In this document: positions 1-9,366 of the stretch, piece by piece
Numbering within the stretch: the stretch's first letter is position 1
How the letters are laid out: every line of letters begins with the position of its first letter
DNA from: an uncultured Clostridia bacterium
GTDB taxonomy: Bacteria > Bacillota > Clostridia > Oscillospirales > Acutalibacteraceae
Direction of reading: 5' to 3'
Length of the DNA: 64,000 nt
NCBI GenBank assembly: GCA_947632335.1
Contig: CANROX010000007.1
Location: 1-64,000, forward strand
Translations under genes and position numbers: made by a program
Notes under the pieces: generated by a model
Seen by the model: the letters and a program-made list of their open reading frames with translations, nothing else
Database searches by the model: none
Told to the model about the DNA's origin: nothing

Positions 1-806
1 TAAGGTGCTTTTCACCTGTAGCAGGGTCTCTTGTAAATGCAACACCTGTACCTGATGTATCGCCCATATTACCGAATGCCATCATCTGAACATTAACAGC
101 AGTACCCCATGAATAAGGAATGTCGTTATCTCTTCTGTAAACATTGGCACGAGGGTTGTCCCATGAACGGAAAACGGCCTCAATAGCGCCCATAAGCTGT
201 TCCTTAGGGTCAGTTGGGAAATCAACGCCAATCTGCTTTTTGTACTCTGCCTTAAACTGTGCAGCTAATTCAGCAAGGTCCTCAGCAGTAAGCTCAACAT
301 CCTGGGTTACGCCCTTCTTTTCTTTCATTTCGTCAATAAGAACTTCAAAGTACTTCTTACCAACTTCCATAACAACATCAGAATACATCTGAATAAATCT
401 TCTGTAGCAGTCCCAAGCCCAACGCGGGTTGCCGGACTTTTTAGCCATAACTTCAACAACATCTTCGTTAAGACCAAGGTTGAGGATTGTATCCATCATA
501 CCCGGCATAGATGCTCTTGCGCCTGAACGAACAGAAACGAGAAGCGGGTTTTCCTTGTCGCCAAACTTCTTGCCTGTGATTTCTTCCATTTTTGTGATGT
601 ATTCCATAATCTGTGCCTGGATATCATCATTAATTTTTCTGCCATCTTCATAGTACTGTGTACAGGCTTCTGTTGTGATTGTGAAGCCCTGTGGAACCGG
701 AAGACCTAAGCCTGTCATTTCTGCCAGGTTGGCACCCTTACCACCGAGAAGATTACGCATGTCTTTGTTACCCTCTTTAAAAAGGTACACGAACTTCTGA
801 CTCATA
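1..806 (-). CDS. ppdK: Pyruvate, phosphate dikinase, N-terminal part (cut by window edge)
   Basis: This enzyme interconverts pyruvate, ATP and phosphate with phosphoenolpyruvate, AMP and pyrophosphate, usually in cytosolic glycolysis or gluconeogenesis. The reading frame runs off the left edge, so only about the first 268 of roughly 875 residues are present. The visible part is the N-terminal ATP-binding domain, opening with the family pattern GGKGANLAEMTGLGLPVPQG and continuing with SVRSGARASMPGMMDT. The ATG at 806 is preceded by AGGAGGATTC at 811-820, which fixes the start. The gene is divergent from the glmU-like gene. The identification is firm; the intactness of the phosphohistidine and PEP domains cannot be judged here. 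Confidence 0.96.
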
Positions 807-846
807 ATTGAATCCTCCTGTAAAAGTATAAAATTAAACCGCCAAG

Positions 847-884
847 CAAAATACTCCGCAGTTATTTTGCAGACTTCGTAGTCT
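847..884 (-). promoter_or_regulatory. Paired small hairpins in the ppdK leader
   Basis: Two adjacent inverted repeats lie in the ppdK leader: CAAAATA at 847-853 with TATTTTG at 863-869, and AGACT at 871-875 with AGTCT at 880-884 around a TCGT loop. A TATAAT-like box on the minus strand lies just upstream at about 890-897, so both would be transcribed. No known riboswitch is recognised, and they may be only mRNA-stabilising structures. Confidence 0.3.
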
Positions 885-1014
885 AAATCCTATTATAGCA
901 AAAACTTCGCAAAATAGCCACAATTTTTAGAAAATATTTCTAATAAAAAGTGGGTGTTTTTTCAAATATATATTGTATAATATGTTAAAAATATAATTAT
1001 TTTGCGATTTAGTC

Positions 1015-1042
1015 TTGAAAAATATAGGATTTATGGGATAAT
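1015..1042 (+). promoter_or_regulatory. Candidate sigma-A promoter for the glmU-like/prs operon
   Basis: TTGAAA at 1015-1020 and GATAAT at 1037-1042 are separated by 16 bases. They sit about 40 bases upstream of the ATG at 1089. A second TATAAT at 976-981 has no convincing -35 box. Confidence 0.4.
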
Positions 1043-1088
1043 AGTAGTGTCTTATTATGTGTTCACACAAAAGTTAGGGGTGGAGAAT

Positions 1089-1835
1089 ATGGACAACTGT
1101 GCCGTTATTTTAGCAGGAGGCGAAGGCAAGCGTATGAAAAGCAATATGCCTAAGCCTATGTCACAGGTTTTGTGCAAACCCATGCTTCAGTGGGTTATAG
1201 AATCTGTAAGAAAGTCCGGCATAGAAGATATTTGCGTTGTCAAAGGATTTAAAAAAGAGTGTATTGAGGAATTCGTTGAAAAACTTCCCTATAGGGTGGA
1301 AACAGTTTACCAGTCTGAACGCCTTGGAACAGGACACGCAGTGATGATGGCAAAGGAGTTTCTTGCAAGACATAGCGGAAATGTTGTAATTCTCAATGGC
1401 GACGCCCCTTTTATGGACAGTGAAACCATTTCAGAGGCCCTTAAACTGCATACTGAAAAGAAAAGCGTGGCAACGGTAATCTCTGCCAAGGTTTCGGACC
1501 CGACGGGATACGGAAGAATTATCAGAGACAGTGAGGGTAATTTTCTAAAAATTGTGGAGCAGAAGGACGGCAGCCCTCAGGAACTTGCGGTGGACGAAGT
1601 AAACTCCGGAGCTTTCTGGTTTGACTGTCAGAAACTTTTATCAGTCCTTGGGGAAATAAAGAGCAACAACAATGCCAAAGAATATTATCTTCCTGATGCT
1701 TTAGAGATTCTCCACAATAAAAAAGAGAATGTTACAGCCTTTACGGCAAGTAATCCTGATACGGTTTTGGGAGCAAACGACCCGGAACAGCTCCAGGAGC
1801 TTAACAATATTGCCAGAACAAAAGGTTATAAATAA
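1089..1835 (+). CDS. GlmU-like sugar nucleotidyltransferase, uridylyltransferase domain only
   Basis: This is a 248-residue nucleotidyltransferase of the GlmU N-terminal type, predicted to form UDP-GlcNAc from UTP and GlcNAc-1-phosphate. It has the signature LAGGEGKRMKSNMPKPM near the N-terminus, the metal/sugar region VVILNGDAPFMD, and YLPDALEIL. The ATG at 1089 follows AGGGGTGGAG at about 1076-1085. An in-frame upstream extension to 1002 has no ribosome site. Canonical GlmU has about 450 residues with a C-terminal left-handed beta-helix acetyltransferase domain, which is wholly absent. Position directly before prs matches the usual Firmicutes glmU-prs order, so it probably occupies the glmU locus. 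The acetyltransferase step would have to be supplied by another gene. Confidence 0.85.
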   Translation: MDNCAVILAGGEGKRMKSNMPKPMSQVLCKPMLQWVIESVRKSGIEDICVVKGFKKECIEEFVEKLPYRVETVYQSERLGTGHAVMMAKEFLARHSGNVVILNGDAPFMDSETISEALKLHTEKKSVATVISAKVSDPTGYGRIIRDSEGNFLKIVEQKDGSPQELAVDEVNSGAFWFDCQKLLSVLGEIKSNNNAKEYYLPDALEILHNKKENVTAFTASNPDTVLGANDPEQLQELNNIARTKGYK

Positions 1836-1874
1836 GAAAAAATAAACAAAAGTAAAAGGTAAGGGGATTTAAAA

Positions 1875-2834
1875 ATGAACTTAAATGGTAAGGATATTAA
1901 GATTTTTGCCGGCTCATCTAACAAGGATGTAGCGCAGGGAATTGCAGGCTGCCTGGGTCTATCACTTGGTAAAAGTAACTGCTGTACTTTTTCAGACGGC
2001 GAAATTGCAGTATCTCTTAACGAGTCTGTAAGAGGTAAGGACTGCTTTATTGTTCAGTCAACATGCACACCGGTTAATGACAACCTTATGGAAATGCTTA
2101 TTATGATTGATGCACTGAAAAGGTCATCTGCCGGCAGAATTACAGCCGTTATGCCATACTTCGGCTATGCGCGTCAAGATAGAAAGGCAAAGCCCCGTGA
2201 TCCGATTTCAGCTAAGCTGTGCGCAGATATTATTACTGCTGCCGGTGCAGACAGAATTCTTACTATGGACCTTCACGCAAATCAGATTCAGGGATTTTTT
2301 AATATTCCTGTAGACCATCTTATCGGAGCACCCATCCTTGCTAACTATATGAAAGAAAAGATGGGAACAAAGGCTGACGAGTATGTTGTTGTTTCCCCTG
2401 ACTTAGGCTCAATTAAGAGAGCAAGGAGCTTTGCCTCAAAAATAGGCTGTGGTATTGCAATTATAGACAAGAGAAGACAGAAAGCCAATGTGTCAGAGGT
2501 TATGAGCATTATTGGTGACGCAAAGGGCAAGAGAGTTATACTTGTTGATGATATGATTGATACAGCAGGTACTCTGTGCAACGCAGCAGAGGCAATTATT
2601 GAAAAGGGCGGAGCTGTTGATGTTACAGCCTGTGCAACCCATGGCGTCCTTTCGGGCCCGGCCATTGAGAGAATTGAGAAAAGTCCTATTAAGGAACTTG
2701 TACTTCTTGATACTGTTCCTGTTCCTGATGAAAAGATGCTTGATAAGTTTACAATGCTTCCTGTTGCTCCTGTTTTTGCAGAGGCCATTGAGAGAATTTA
2801 TGCCGATAAGCCAATCTCTCCAATCAACGCATAA
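1875..2834 (+). CDS. prs: Ribose-phosphate pyrophosphokinase
   Basis: PRPP synthetase transfers pyrophosphate from ATP to ribose-5-phosphate, giving PRPP for purine, pyrimidine, NAD, histidine and tryptophan synthesis. The 319 residues match the family length. Visible motifs are the flexible-loop region PYFGYARQDRKAKPRDPIS, the metal site MDLHANQIQGFF, and the PRPP-binding loop VILVDDMIDTAGTL. The gene follows the glmU-like gene after about 40 bases and is preceded by AAGGTAAGGGG. A hairpin terminator follows it before pth. The identification is secure. Confidence 0.98.
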   Translation: MNLNGKDIKIFAGSSNKDVAQGIAGCLGLSLGKSNCCTFSDGEIAVSLNESVRGKDCFIVQSTCTPVNDNLMEMLIMIDALKRSSAGRITAVMPYFGYARQDRKAKPRDPISAKLCADIITAAGADRILTMDLHANQIQGFFNIPVDHLIGAPILANYMKEKMGTKADEYVVVSPDLGSIKRARSFASKIGCGIAIIDKRRQKANVSEVMSIIGDAKGKRVILVDDMIDTAGTLCNAAEAIIEKGGAVDVTACATHGVLSGPAIERIEKSPIKELVLLDTVPVPDEKMLDKFTMLPVAPVFAEAIERIYADKPISPINA

Positions 2835-2859
2835 TAGGGTTTAAAGAGAATAATCTATA

Positions 2860-2886
2860 GGGGGTACGCAAGTACCCCTGTTTTTG
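2860..2886 (+). terminator. Terminator or attenuator between prs and pth
   Basis: GGGGTAC at 2861-2867 pairs with GTACCCC at 2872-2878 around a GCAA tetraloop and is followed by TGTTTTT. It lies only 28 bases before the pth start, with no obvious promoter in between, so partial read-through is likely. Confidence 0.7.
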
Positions 2887-2913
2887 CTGTAAAATAGTGA
2901 ATAGGTGATATTA

Positions 2914-3510
2914 ATGTTTGGAAAAAAGAAGTTTTCATCTTCAGTGGAATATATGGTTGTAGGACTGGGTAATCCCGACAAAAAATACGAGAACACCCGA
3001 CATAATACCGGCTTTATCTGTCTTGACAAACTGGCAGATAAGTTTGGTGCAAATGTAAACAGAATTAAGTTTAAATCCCTTGTGGGAGAGGCAACTGTGG
3101 AGGGAAAAAAGGTTCTGTTTATGAAACCTCAGACCTATATGAACAATAGTGGACAGGCTGTTGTAGAGGCAATGAATTTCTACAAAATTCCTGCCGAAAA
3201 TGTGATATTAATATTTGATGACATTTCCCTTGATGTAGGAAAGATGCGTATTCGCAGAAAGGGAAGTGACGGAGGTCAGAACGGCGTTAAAAATATTATT
3301 TATCTAAGTGGTAAGGATACTTTTCCCCGCATAAAGGTTGGTATAGGGAAGAAACCCCATCCTGACTATGATTTAGCCGCCTGGGTGCTTTCCAAATTTA
3401 AGGGAGAGGAAGTTAAATTAATTGATGAAATGGCAGATAACTGCTGTCAGGCAGTACCTCTGATTATTAGAGGTGAGGTTGATAAGGCCATGAATAAATT
3501 TAACTCCTGA
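2914..3510 (+). CDS. pth: Peptidyl-tRNA hydrolase
   Basis: Pth cleaves peptidyl-tRNAs released from stalled ribosomes, recycling tRNA in the cytosol. The 198-residue protein has the catalytic segment GLGNPDKKYENTRHNTGF with the active-site histidine, the MKPQTYMNNSG motif, and IFDDISLDVGKMRIR containing the conserved aspartate. The ATG at 2914 is preferred because AGGTGA at 2903-2908 is correctly spaced for it. An in-frame GTG at 2905 overlaps that ribosome site. A short basic extension precedes the Pth fold. It lies between prs and mfd, the usual Firmicutes order. Confidence 0.97.
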   Translation: MFGKKKFSSSVEYMVVGLGNPDKKYENTRHNTGFICLDKLADKFGANVNRIKFKSLVGEATVEGKKVLFMKPQTYMNNSGQAVVEAMNFYKIPAENVILIFDDISLDVGKMRIRRKGSDGGQNGVKNIIYLSGKDTFPRIKVGIGKKPHPDYDLAAWVLSKFKGEEVKLIDEMADNCCQAVPLIIRGEVDKAMNKFNS

Positions 3511-3529
3511 GTAAGGATGCAGGTGTAAA

Positions 3530-6500
3530 ATGAATTTTATATTTAATTCCATATCAGAATTAAAATCCTACAAAAAACTAAATTCTTATACAGAAATAAA
3601 CGGTGCTGTTGCTGTAACAGGGCTTAACACCGGGTTTAAATCTAATATTATAGGAACGCTCTGCCATTATAATAATGTTAGGGCTTTTTGTGTTGCCTCC
3701 GACGAAAAAGAGGCTCAAAGTCTTTGTAACGACCTTTGTATGATGGGTCATAATGCCTGTGTGTATCCCCTGCGTGATTTTAATTTTCGTAAGGTCAGCG
3801 GTATTTCCAGAGAGTATGAGCACCAGCGTTTGAGGGTTCTTACAAAGCTGATGACGGGTCAGTGTAATATTGTAGTAGGCACCATTGACGCACTTATGCA
3901 ATATACTATTCCCCAGAAAATTCTTAGAAAATCAACTCTTACAATAGAGAAAGGCCAGCATATTTCTACAGAAAATTGTGTTGAAACCCTTTTAATGCTG
4001 GGATATGAGAGGACAGAAATGGTTGAGGGTACCGGACAGTTTTCCCTTAGGGGCGGTATTCTTGACTTTTTTATGCCGGAAAGTGAATATCCTGTCAGAG
4101 TTGAATTTTGGGGCGACGAGATTGACTCCATAAACTACTTTGATATTGAAACACAGAGAAGATTTGATAAAGCGGACAGCATTTTTCTATCCCCCTCAAA
4201 TGAAATACTGATACAGGATAAGTCTGTCTTGGCAGATAAAATTGAAAAAAAGGCAAATTCTCTTAAGAGTGAAAAAACAGCTAAAGCAAAGGAAATACTT
4301 TATAATGAGGCCGATATGCTTAGAAGCGGAGTTTGCCTGACGGAGATTGATAAATTTATTTCCCTTGTCTATGAAAAGCCGGAAACCGTTCTGGATTATA
4401 TGGATAAGCGGGATTTTATATTTATAAGTGAACACACAAAGGTTGCCGAGAGGATAAAGGCGGGAGAGTTCCAGTATAAAGAGGATATGAAGGAGTATTT
4501 TGCAGAGGGTATTCTCTGCAAAGGCTTTGATAAGTTTTCAAAATCATACAGAGAAATGGTGGAGGAAATAAAGGACAGAAGAACAATTTTTCTCGATAAT
4601 TTTACCTCCGGCCACTTTGACTTGCCTCTTAGTGACATTGTTACATTTAACATAAAGCAAATTCCCCTGTGGAACGGTACACTGTCGGTTTTATGTGAGG
4701 ATTTAAAGGAAATATTTAAGGAAAGAACTACAGTGTGTATTCTTGCCGGCACAGAAAAATCAGCAAAAAATCTTACAGAGGAACTTAACGAAAAGGGCTT
4801 TAAAGCACAGTTTGTCAGAAATCTTGAAAGGGCAAATCAGGGCAATATATATGTTATGGAGGGCGCATTATCCTGCGGATATGAACTTTTGCAGACGGAT
4901 TTTCATTTAATATCCTATGGACAGAGCCTTACAAAAACAAAGAGAAAACTGTCAAAGAAAAAGCAGGGACAGGAGATATATTCTCTTTCTGAACTTAATC
5001 AAGGGGACTATGTTGTTCATTCAACCCATGGTATAGGTGTATTTAGCGGTATTCAAAATCTTGATGTCCAGGGGGTTAAAAAGGACTATATTAAAATTAC
5101 CTATGCAAAGGGAGATGTTCTCTATGTTCCTGTAACCCAGCTCGACATGGTTGCTAAGTATATTGGACCGGGGGAGAATACCAAGGTTAAACTTTCAAGA
5201 CTCGGAGGTACGGACTGGCAGAGGACTAAAACCAGGGTCAGAAAAGCTGTAAAGGATATGGCAAAGGAACTTTCCCAGTTGTATACCCGGCGTATGCAGG
5301 CAAAGGGTTACGCCTTTTCACCGGACGGAGAGTGGCAAAGAGATTTTGAGGCAAAGTTTATGTATGAGGAAACCCCAGACCAGCTGCGATGTGCAGATGA
5401 AATAAAGGGTGATATGGAGCGCCTTGCTCCAATGGACAGACTTCTCTGTGGTGATGTTGGTTTTGGCAAAACAGAAGTCGCTCTAAGGGCTGCGTTTAAG
5501 TGTGTTTGTGACAGCAAGCAGTGTGCAATTCTCTGTCCCACAACAATCCTTGCATGGCAGCATTTTAATACGCTTTTAAATAGGTTTGATGATTATCCTG
5601 TTAGAATTGAATTGTTAAGCAGGTTTAGAACCCAGAAACAGCAAAAGGAAATTGTAGAAAAGCTGAAACACGGGGAGATAGACATTGTGGTTGGAACTCA
5701 TCGGCTTGTGCAAAAGGATGTGGTTTTTCACGACCTTGGACTGGCAATTATTGATGAGGAACAGCGTTTCGGGGTTGCCCACAAGGAAAGATTTAAGGAA
5801 ATCTGTCATAATGTTGATGTACTTACACTTTCGGCAACACCTATTCCAAGAACCCTAAATATGGCTATGAGCGGTGTAAGAGATATGTCGGTCCTTGAAG
5901 AGGCACCCACAAACAGACTGCCGGTACAAACTTATGTTCTTGAACACGAACCTGCTGTTATCCACGAGGCTATCCGCAGGGAACTGCGCAGAGGGGGTCA
6001 GGTATTTTATCTTCACAATAATACTGAAACCATAAACGCAAAGGCTGTTGCACTTTCCCAGGCTATTCCCGAGGCAAAAGTGGCTGTGGGACACGGAAAA
6101 ATGTCTGAAAATGAGCTATCGGAAATATGGGAAAAAATGATTAATCAGGAGATTAATCTCCTTGTCTGCACCACCATTATAGAAACAGGTGTTGACCTTC
6201 CCAACGCCAATACCCTAATTATTGAAAATGCAGAAAATATGGGGCTTGCCCAGCTCCACCAGCTGAGGGGCAGAGTAGGCAGAAGTTCCAGAAGGGCCTA
6301 TGCATACTTTACCTTTAATCCCCATAAGGTGCTTTCTGATATTAGCCAGCGGCGCCTTAATGCAATTAGGGAGTTTACAGAGTTTGGCTCCGGCTTTAAA
6401 ATAGCAATGCGTGACCTTGAACTCAGGGGGGCAGGGAATATTTTAAGCGGTCAGCAGCACGGTCATATGGAGGATGTTGGGTATGATATGTACCTTAAAC

Positions 6501-6976
6501 TGCTTGGTGAGGCTGTTAAGGAGGAAAAAGGGGAAATTAAATCCAATGACAACTTTGAATGTACGGTTGACATTCAGATGGACGCACATATCCCCGAGTA
6601 CTATATTGAAAGCCTATCTTTAAGACTGGACGCATACAAGAGAATTGCAGACATTAAAAATGCCAATGATTATGATGATGTTATTGATGAGCTTTGCGAC
6701 CGTTATGGGGATATGCCCGATGCTGTTGTGGGGCTATGTGATGTAGCCCTTATACGCAACAGGGCAAAGCATTTGGGTATTCATGAAATTAAGCAAAATG
6801 AAAATGCGGTGGTCCTGCGCTTTAATGATTTAAACAATCCTGAAATTTTTGACTTAATCAGCAAGGCAAAGGGAAAGGCCGTACTTAATCCAAGCAATGA
6901 ACCTTATATAACCGTAAAAGTTGAAAAAGGGGAAAGCTCTCTTAATTCTCTTGTAGAATTATTCCTTGACAGATAA
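3530..6976 (+). CDS. mfd: Transcription-repair coupling factor
   Basis: Mfd displaces RNA polymerase stalled at DNA lesions and recruits UvrA for nucleotide excision repair. The 1148-residue protein has the complete family layout. It begins with a UvrB-like N-terminal half, followed by the RNA-polymerase-interacting module near residues 490-560 (GDYVVHSTHGIGVFSG). The translocase has Walker A GDVGFGKTE near residue 641, DEEQRFG near 741, LSATPIPRT, and QLRGRVGRSS. A C-terminal TRCF domain ends the protein. It starts 19 bases after pth and is probably co-transcribed with it. No truncation or missing key motif was seen. Confidence 0.98.
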   Translation: MNFIFNSISELKSYKKLNSYTEINGAVAVTGLNTGFKSNIIGTLCHYNNVRAFCVASDEKEAQSLCNDLCMMGHNACVYPLRDFNFRKVSGISREYEHQRLRVLTKLMTGQCNIVVGTIDALMQYTIPQKILRKSTLTIEKGQHISTENCVETLLMLGYERTEMVEGTGQFSLRGGILDFFMPESEYPVRVEFWGDEIDSINYFDIETQRRFDKADSIFLSPSNEILIQDKSVLADKIEKKANSLKSEKTAKAKEILYNEADMLRSGVCLTEIDKFISLVYEKPETVLDYMDKRDFIFISEHTKVAERIKAGEFQYKEDMKEYFAEGILCKGFDKFSKSYREMVEEIKDRRTIFLDNFTSGHFDLPLSDIVTFNIKQIPLWNGTLSVLCEDLKEIFKERTTVCILAGTEKSAKNLTEELNEKGFKAQFVRNLERANQGNIYVMEGALSCGYELLQTDFHLISYGQSLTKTKRKLSKKKQGQEIYSLSELNQGDYVVHSTHGIGVFSGIQNLDVQGVKKDYIKITYAKGDVLYVPVTQLDMVAKYIGPGENTKVKLSRLGGTDWQRTKTRVRKAVKDMAKELSQLYTRRMQAKGYAFSPDGEWQRDFEAKFMYEETPDQLRCADEIKGDMERLAPMDRLLCGDVGFGKTEVALRAAFKCVCDSKQCAILCPTTILAWQHFNTLLNRFDDYPVRIELLSRFRTQKQQKEIVEKLKHGEIDIVVGTHRLVQKDVVFHDLGLAIIDEEQRFGVAHKERFKEICHNVDVLTLSATPIPRTLNMAMSGVRDMSVLEEAPTNRLPVQTYVLEHEPAVIHEAIRRELRRGGQVFYLHNNTETINAKAVALSQAIPEAKVAVGHGKMSENELSEIWEKMINQEINLLVCTTIIETGVDLPNANTLIIENAENMGLAQLHQLRGRVGRSSRRAYAYFTFNPHKVLSDISQRRLNAIREFTEFGSGFKIAMRDLELRGAGNILSGQQHGHMEDVGYDMYLKLLGEAVKEEKGEIKSNDNFECTVDIQMDAHIPEYYIESLSLRLDAYKRIADIKNANDYDDVIDELCDRYGDMPDAVVGLCDVALIRNRAKHLGIHEIKQNENAVVLRFNDLNNPEIFDLISKAKGKAVLNPSNEPYITVKVEKGESSLNSLVELFLDR

Positions 6977-7088
6977 ATCAGCATGGTTAAAGTATTTAAA
7001 AATATTTAAAATTTTATTTGTTTCTTGGTACAATATGTATATGATTTTATACAATTTGTGCAAAAAGTTTAAATTTTCGTTTTTTTTG

Positions 7089-7117
7089 TGGACATTTTTA
7101 CAAATCTATAGTATAAT
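7089..7117 (+). promoter_or_regulatory. Promoter for the PrsA-like lipoprotein
   Basis: TGGACA at 7089-7094 and TATAAT at 7112-7117 are separated by 17 bases, about 40 bases before the ATG at 7158. It gives the lipoprotein its own transcript downstream of mfd. Confidence 0.6.
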
Positions 7118-7157
7118 ACAGTCTGTGTTATATTATCCTAAAGGCAGGTATAATGAA

Positions 7158-8375
7158 ATGAATTTTAAGAAAAACATAAAAAAAGTTCTTGCAGGTATAT
7201 CAGCAGGTGCATTAATTGTTTCTGCAACAGCCTGTACACCAATCAGTTCAAGTGCAGAATGGTCTTATAAGCTGGGAGATGACGAAAAGGCAATCGGTGT
7301 TTATATTTATTCACTTTACAATGCCTATAACCAGGCAAAGACCTTTGCAGAAAAGGCTAAGGGCTATGATGAGAAAGAGAGTTTCCTTGACCTTGAAATT
7401 ACAGATGATGACGGCAAAAAGGCTGTTGCCTCTGACTGGATTAAGGAAAAGGCAGACATTGCAGTAAGGGAAATGCTTTTCATTGATAAAATTATTGATG
7501 AAAAGGGTGCAACTATTGATGAGGCCGCTTGTGACAAACAGGCAACTGAGGACTGGGAGCTTGGCTATATGTATAGTATGTACAGTCAGTACGGCTATGC
7601 AACAACTCCTGAACAGGAAATCCTCGAACCCTTTGGCGTTTCTAAGGAAAGCTATACCGATGTACGCTACTACTCTTCTGCAAAACAGCAGGAGCTGTTT
7701 AAGCTAATGTATGAAAAGGGCGGTTCAGAGGAAGTTTCTGACAAGGATTTAGCAAAGTTCTTTGATGATAGCTACACATACTACACATATTTTACAATTC
7801 CGCTTTTTGAACAGACAACAGATTCCGACGGTAATCAGACATCAAAGGCTTACAGCAATAAAAAGCAGAAAAATCTTATAAACCAGGCTAACAAGTATAA
7901 AGATGCTGTAAACGGCGGAGAAACTGTACTTTCACAGTGTGAAAAATATCTTAAAGATAACAAGGTTGAGGGCAAAGCTAAGGATACAGTTGTAACTAAC
8001 TGCGAACTCCTTGACGAGGATAACCTGGCAAACAGCTCAATCGGTGAAGAAGTAGCTAAGAAGCTGGCTGATGTAAAGGTAGGCAAGGCTGAGGTAATTA
8101 CTATCGGCGAGAAGGATACCAAGACAGTTTATGTTGTCCAGAAACTCAACACCAAAAATGCTGAAAAGGAATATCTTACAAAAGATGACTCCACAAGGTC
8201 ATCAGTTCTGCAAAATATGAAGCAGGACGACTTTGCCTCATATCTGGAAAAGCAGGCAAAAGATTTGGATTGCCAAGTAAACTCTGCTGTAGATAAATAT
8301 GACCCGGATATGTTCTGGTCTGAGCCAGGAGATGAAACATCTTCAACAACTGCCGCAGAAAACGGTGGTCAGTAA
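7158..8375 (+). CDS. PrsA/SurA-like lipoprotein, probable extracytoplasmic chaperone
   Basis: This is a 405-residue predicted lipoprotein. A basic N-terminus and hydrophobic stretch precede the lipobox-like VSATACTP, with the lipidated cysteine near residue 23. The rest is an acidic, lysine-rich, mostly helical region resembling the SurA-N/PrsA foldase family, including the typical VSDKDLAKFFDDSYTYYTYF. The expected parvulin motifs (HILV-type strands) are absent or very divergent, so isomerase activity is doubtful. The ATG at 7158 is chosen because it begins the signal peptide and lies downstream of the promoter at 7089. Position after mfd matches the prsA slot in related genomes. The role is inferred: folding or quality control of secreted proteins at the membrane surface. 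Confidence 0.7.
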   Translation: MNFKKNIKKVLAGISAGALIVSATACTPISSSAEWSYKLGDDEKAIGVYIYSLYNAYNQAKTFAEKAKGYDEKESFLDLEITDDDGKKAVASDWIKEKADIAVREMLFIDKIIDEKGATIDEAACDKQATEDWELGYMYSMYSQYGYATTPEQEILEPFGVSKESYTDVRYYSSAKQQELFKLMYEKGGSEEVSDKDLAKFFDDSYTYYTYFTIPLFEQTTDSDGNQTSKAYSNKKQKNLINQANKYKDAVNGGETVLSQCEKYLKDNKVEGKAKDTVVTNCELLDEDNLANSSIGEEVAKKLADVKVGKAEVITIGEKDTKTVYVVQKLNTKNAEKEYLTKDDSTRSSVLQNMKQDDFASYLEKQAKDLDCQVNSAVDKYDPDMFWSEPGDETSSTTAAENGGQ

Positions 8376-8431
8376 AAATTAGCAGATTTATTGGTAGAAT
8401 TAATTTTTCACGGCAGATAAGGAGAGTCCTT

Positions 8432-9322
8432 ATGCTAAAAAAATGTAAAAATATATTTTGTATTGGTCTGATAGCTGTTTTATCAGTTATGTCCTTATCA
8501 GTTGTTTTTGCTGAGGAGGTTGTGGAAGAAACACAGGTCATTCCTACAGAGGAACAGCAAGTGTATACAACTGCCTATCCGGAATATACTCAGGCGCCGG
8601 AACCGGAAACTCAGGCTCCTGTTTATACCCAGGCACCGGAACCGGAAACCCAGGCTCCTGTATACACCCAGGCACCGGAACCTGTATATACTGAATATTA
8701 CACTCAGGCACAGGAAGAAAATTACTATTTTCATGAAGAACCAACTGAATTTCAAAATCAGCAGGAAAACTACGATGCTGAAACAACGGAGGCTACTGAG
8801 CAGAATACATCTCTATATAAAGATGTAAAGGACATTGACGATACAGAGCTTAAAAAGAAAAATTGGGCAAATATTGTAGCAGACCTTGCAAAGGCTAATG
8901 AGAGTGATAAGGATTCAGATGCCAGTCCCTTTGACTATATTAAAAACGGTGATAAGGCCACAGGTTTTCAGGCATTTCTTAACAGCCTTAACTGGGCAAT
9001 GACGCTGGCGATTATTTGCTTTATTATTGCAGCTATTTGTGTTGTTGTGTTTATTGTTCTCACAAAGAAAAATAAACAAGGCAATATACAAAAGAACCTG
9101 GAGAAAAATAGTCCAACTCCTAAAAGAGGTAACAGTAAGACCGATAAAAACGGTTACTATATTCCTCCTTCACAAAGGGGAAAAAGTGACTACGGCGATG
9201 ATTTTTCAGCTGATACCAGCAGGTATGATGAGTTGATTTCCCCCGGAAAAGCTGTGAAAAAGAAAAAGGCAAGCCAAGATACCGGGGAGATAATTATTCC
9301 CGATAACTATAAAAAACGCTAA
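8432..9322 (+). CDS. Secreted-then-anchored membrane protein with Thr/Gln/Pro/Glu repeats
   Basis: No function is recognised. The 296-residue protein has a signal peptide ending near SLSVVFAEE. An extracellular Pro/Glu/Thr/Gln-rich stretch near residues 50-95 contains a 13-residue unit, TQAPEPETQAPVY, repeated twice in full and once in part. One transmembrane helix follows near residues 188-211 (TLAIICFIIAAICVVVFIVL). A basic cytosolic tail contains NGYYIPPSQRGKSDYGDDF. It starts 56 bases after the lipoprotein and shares its terminator, so both may be one operon. The Pro-rich outer part could span the cell wall. Gene calling is strong, but function is unknown. Confidence 0.75.
   Translation: MLKKCKNIFCIGLIAVLSVMSLSVVFAEEVVEETQVIPTEEQQVYTTAYPEYTQAPEPETQAPVYTQAPEPETQAPVYTQAPEPVYTEYYTQAQEENYYFHEEPTEFQNQQENYDAETTEATEQNTSLYKDVKDIDDTELKKKNWANIVADLAKANESDKDSDASPFDYIKNGDKATGFQAFLNSLNWAMTLAIICFIIAAICVVVFIVLTKKNKQGNIQKNLEKNSPTPKRGNSKTDKNGYYIPPSQRGKSDYGDDFSADTSRYDELISPGKAVKKKKASQDTGEIIIPDNYKKR
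8588..8683 (+). repeat. 39-base tandem repeat inside the membrane-protein gene
   Basis: Near-identical 39-base units run at 8588-8626 and 8627-8665, with a partial third unit from 8666. They encode TQAPEPETQAPVY. The unit length is a multiple of three, so copy-number change would keep the frame. Confidence 0.8.
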
Positions 9323-9332
9323 AATAACAGTT

Positions 9333-9359
9333 AATGCCGACTTTTTAGTCGGCATTTTT
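9333..9359 (+). terminator. Rho-independent terminator after the membrane-protein gene
   Basis: AATGCCGACT at 9333-9342 and AGTCGGCATT at 9347-9356 form a perfect 10-bp stem with a four-base loop, followed by T residues. Confidence 0.9.
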
Positions 9360-9366
9360 ACTTATA

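Noticed and set aside
8588-8683. CRISPR-like repeat array
   Set aside because: The repeats are contiguous, in frame and protein-coding, without spacers.
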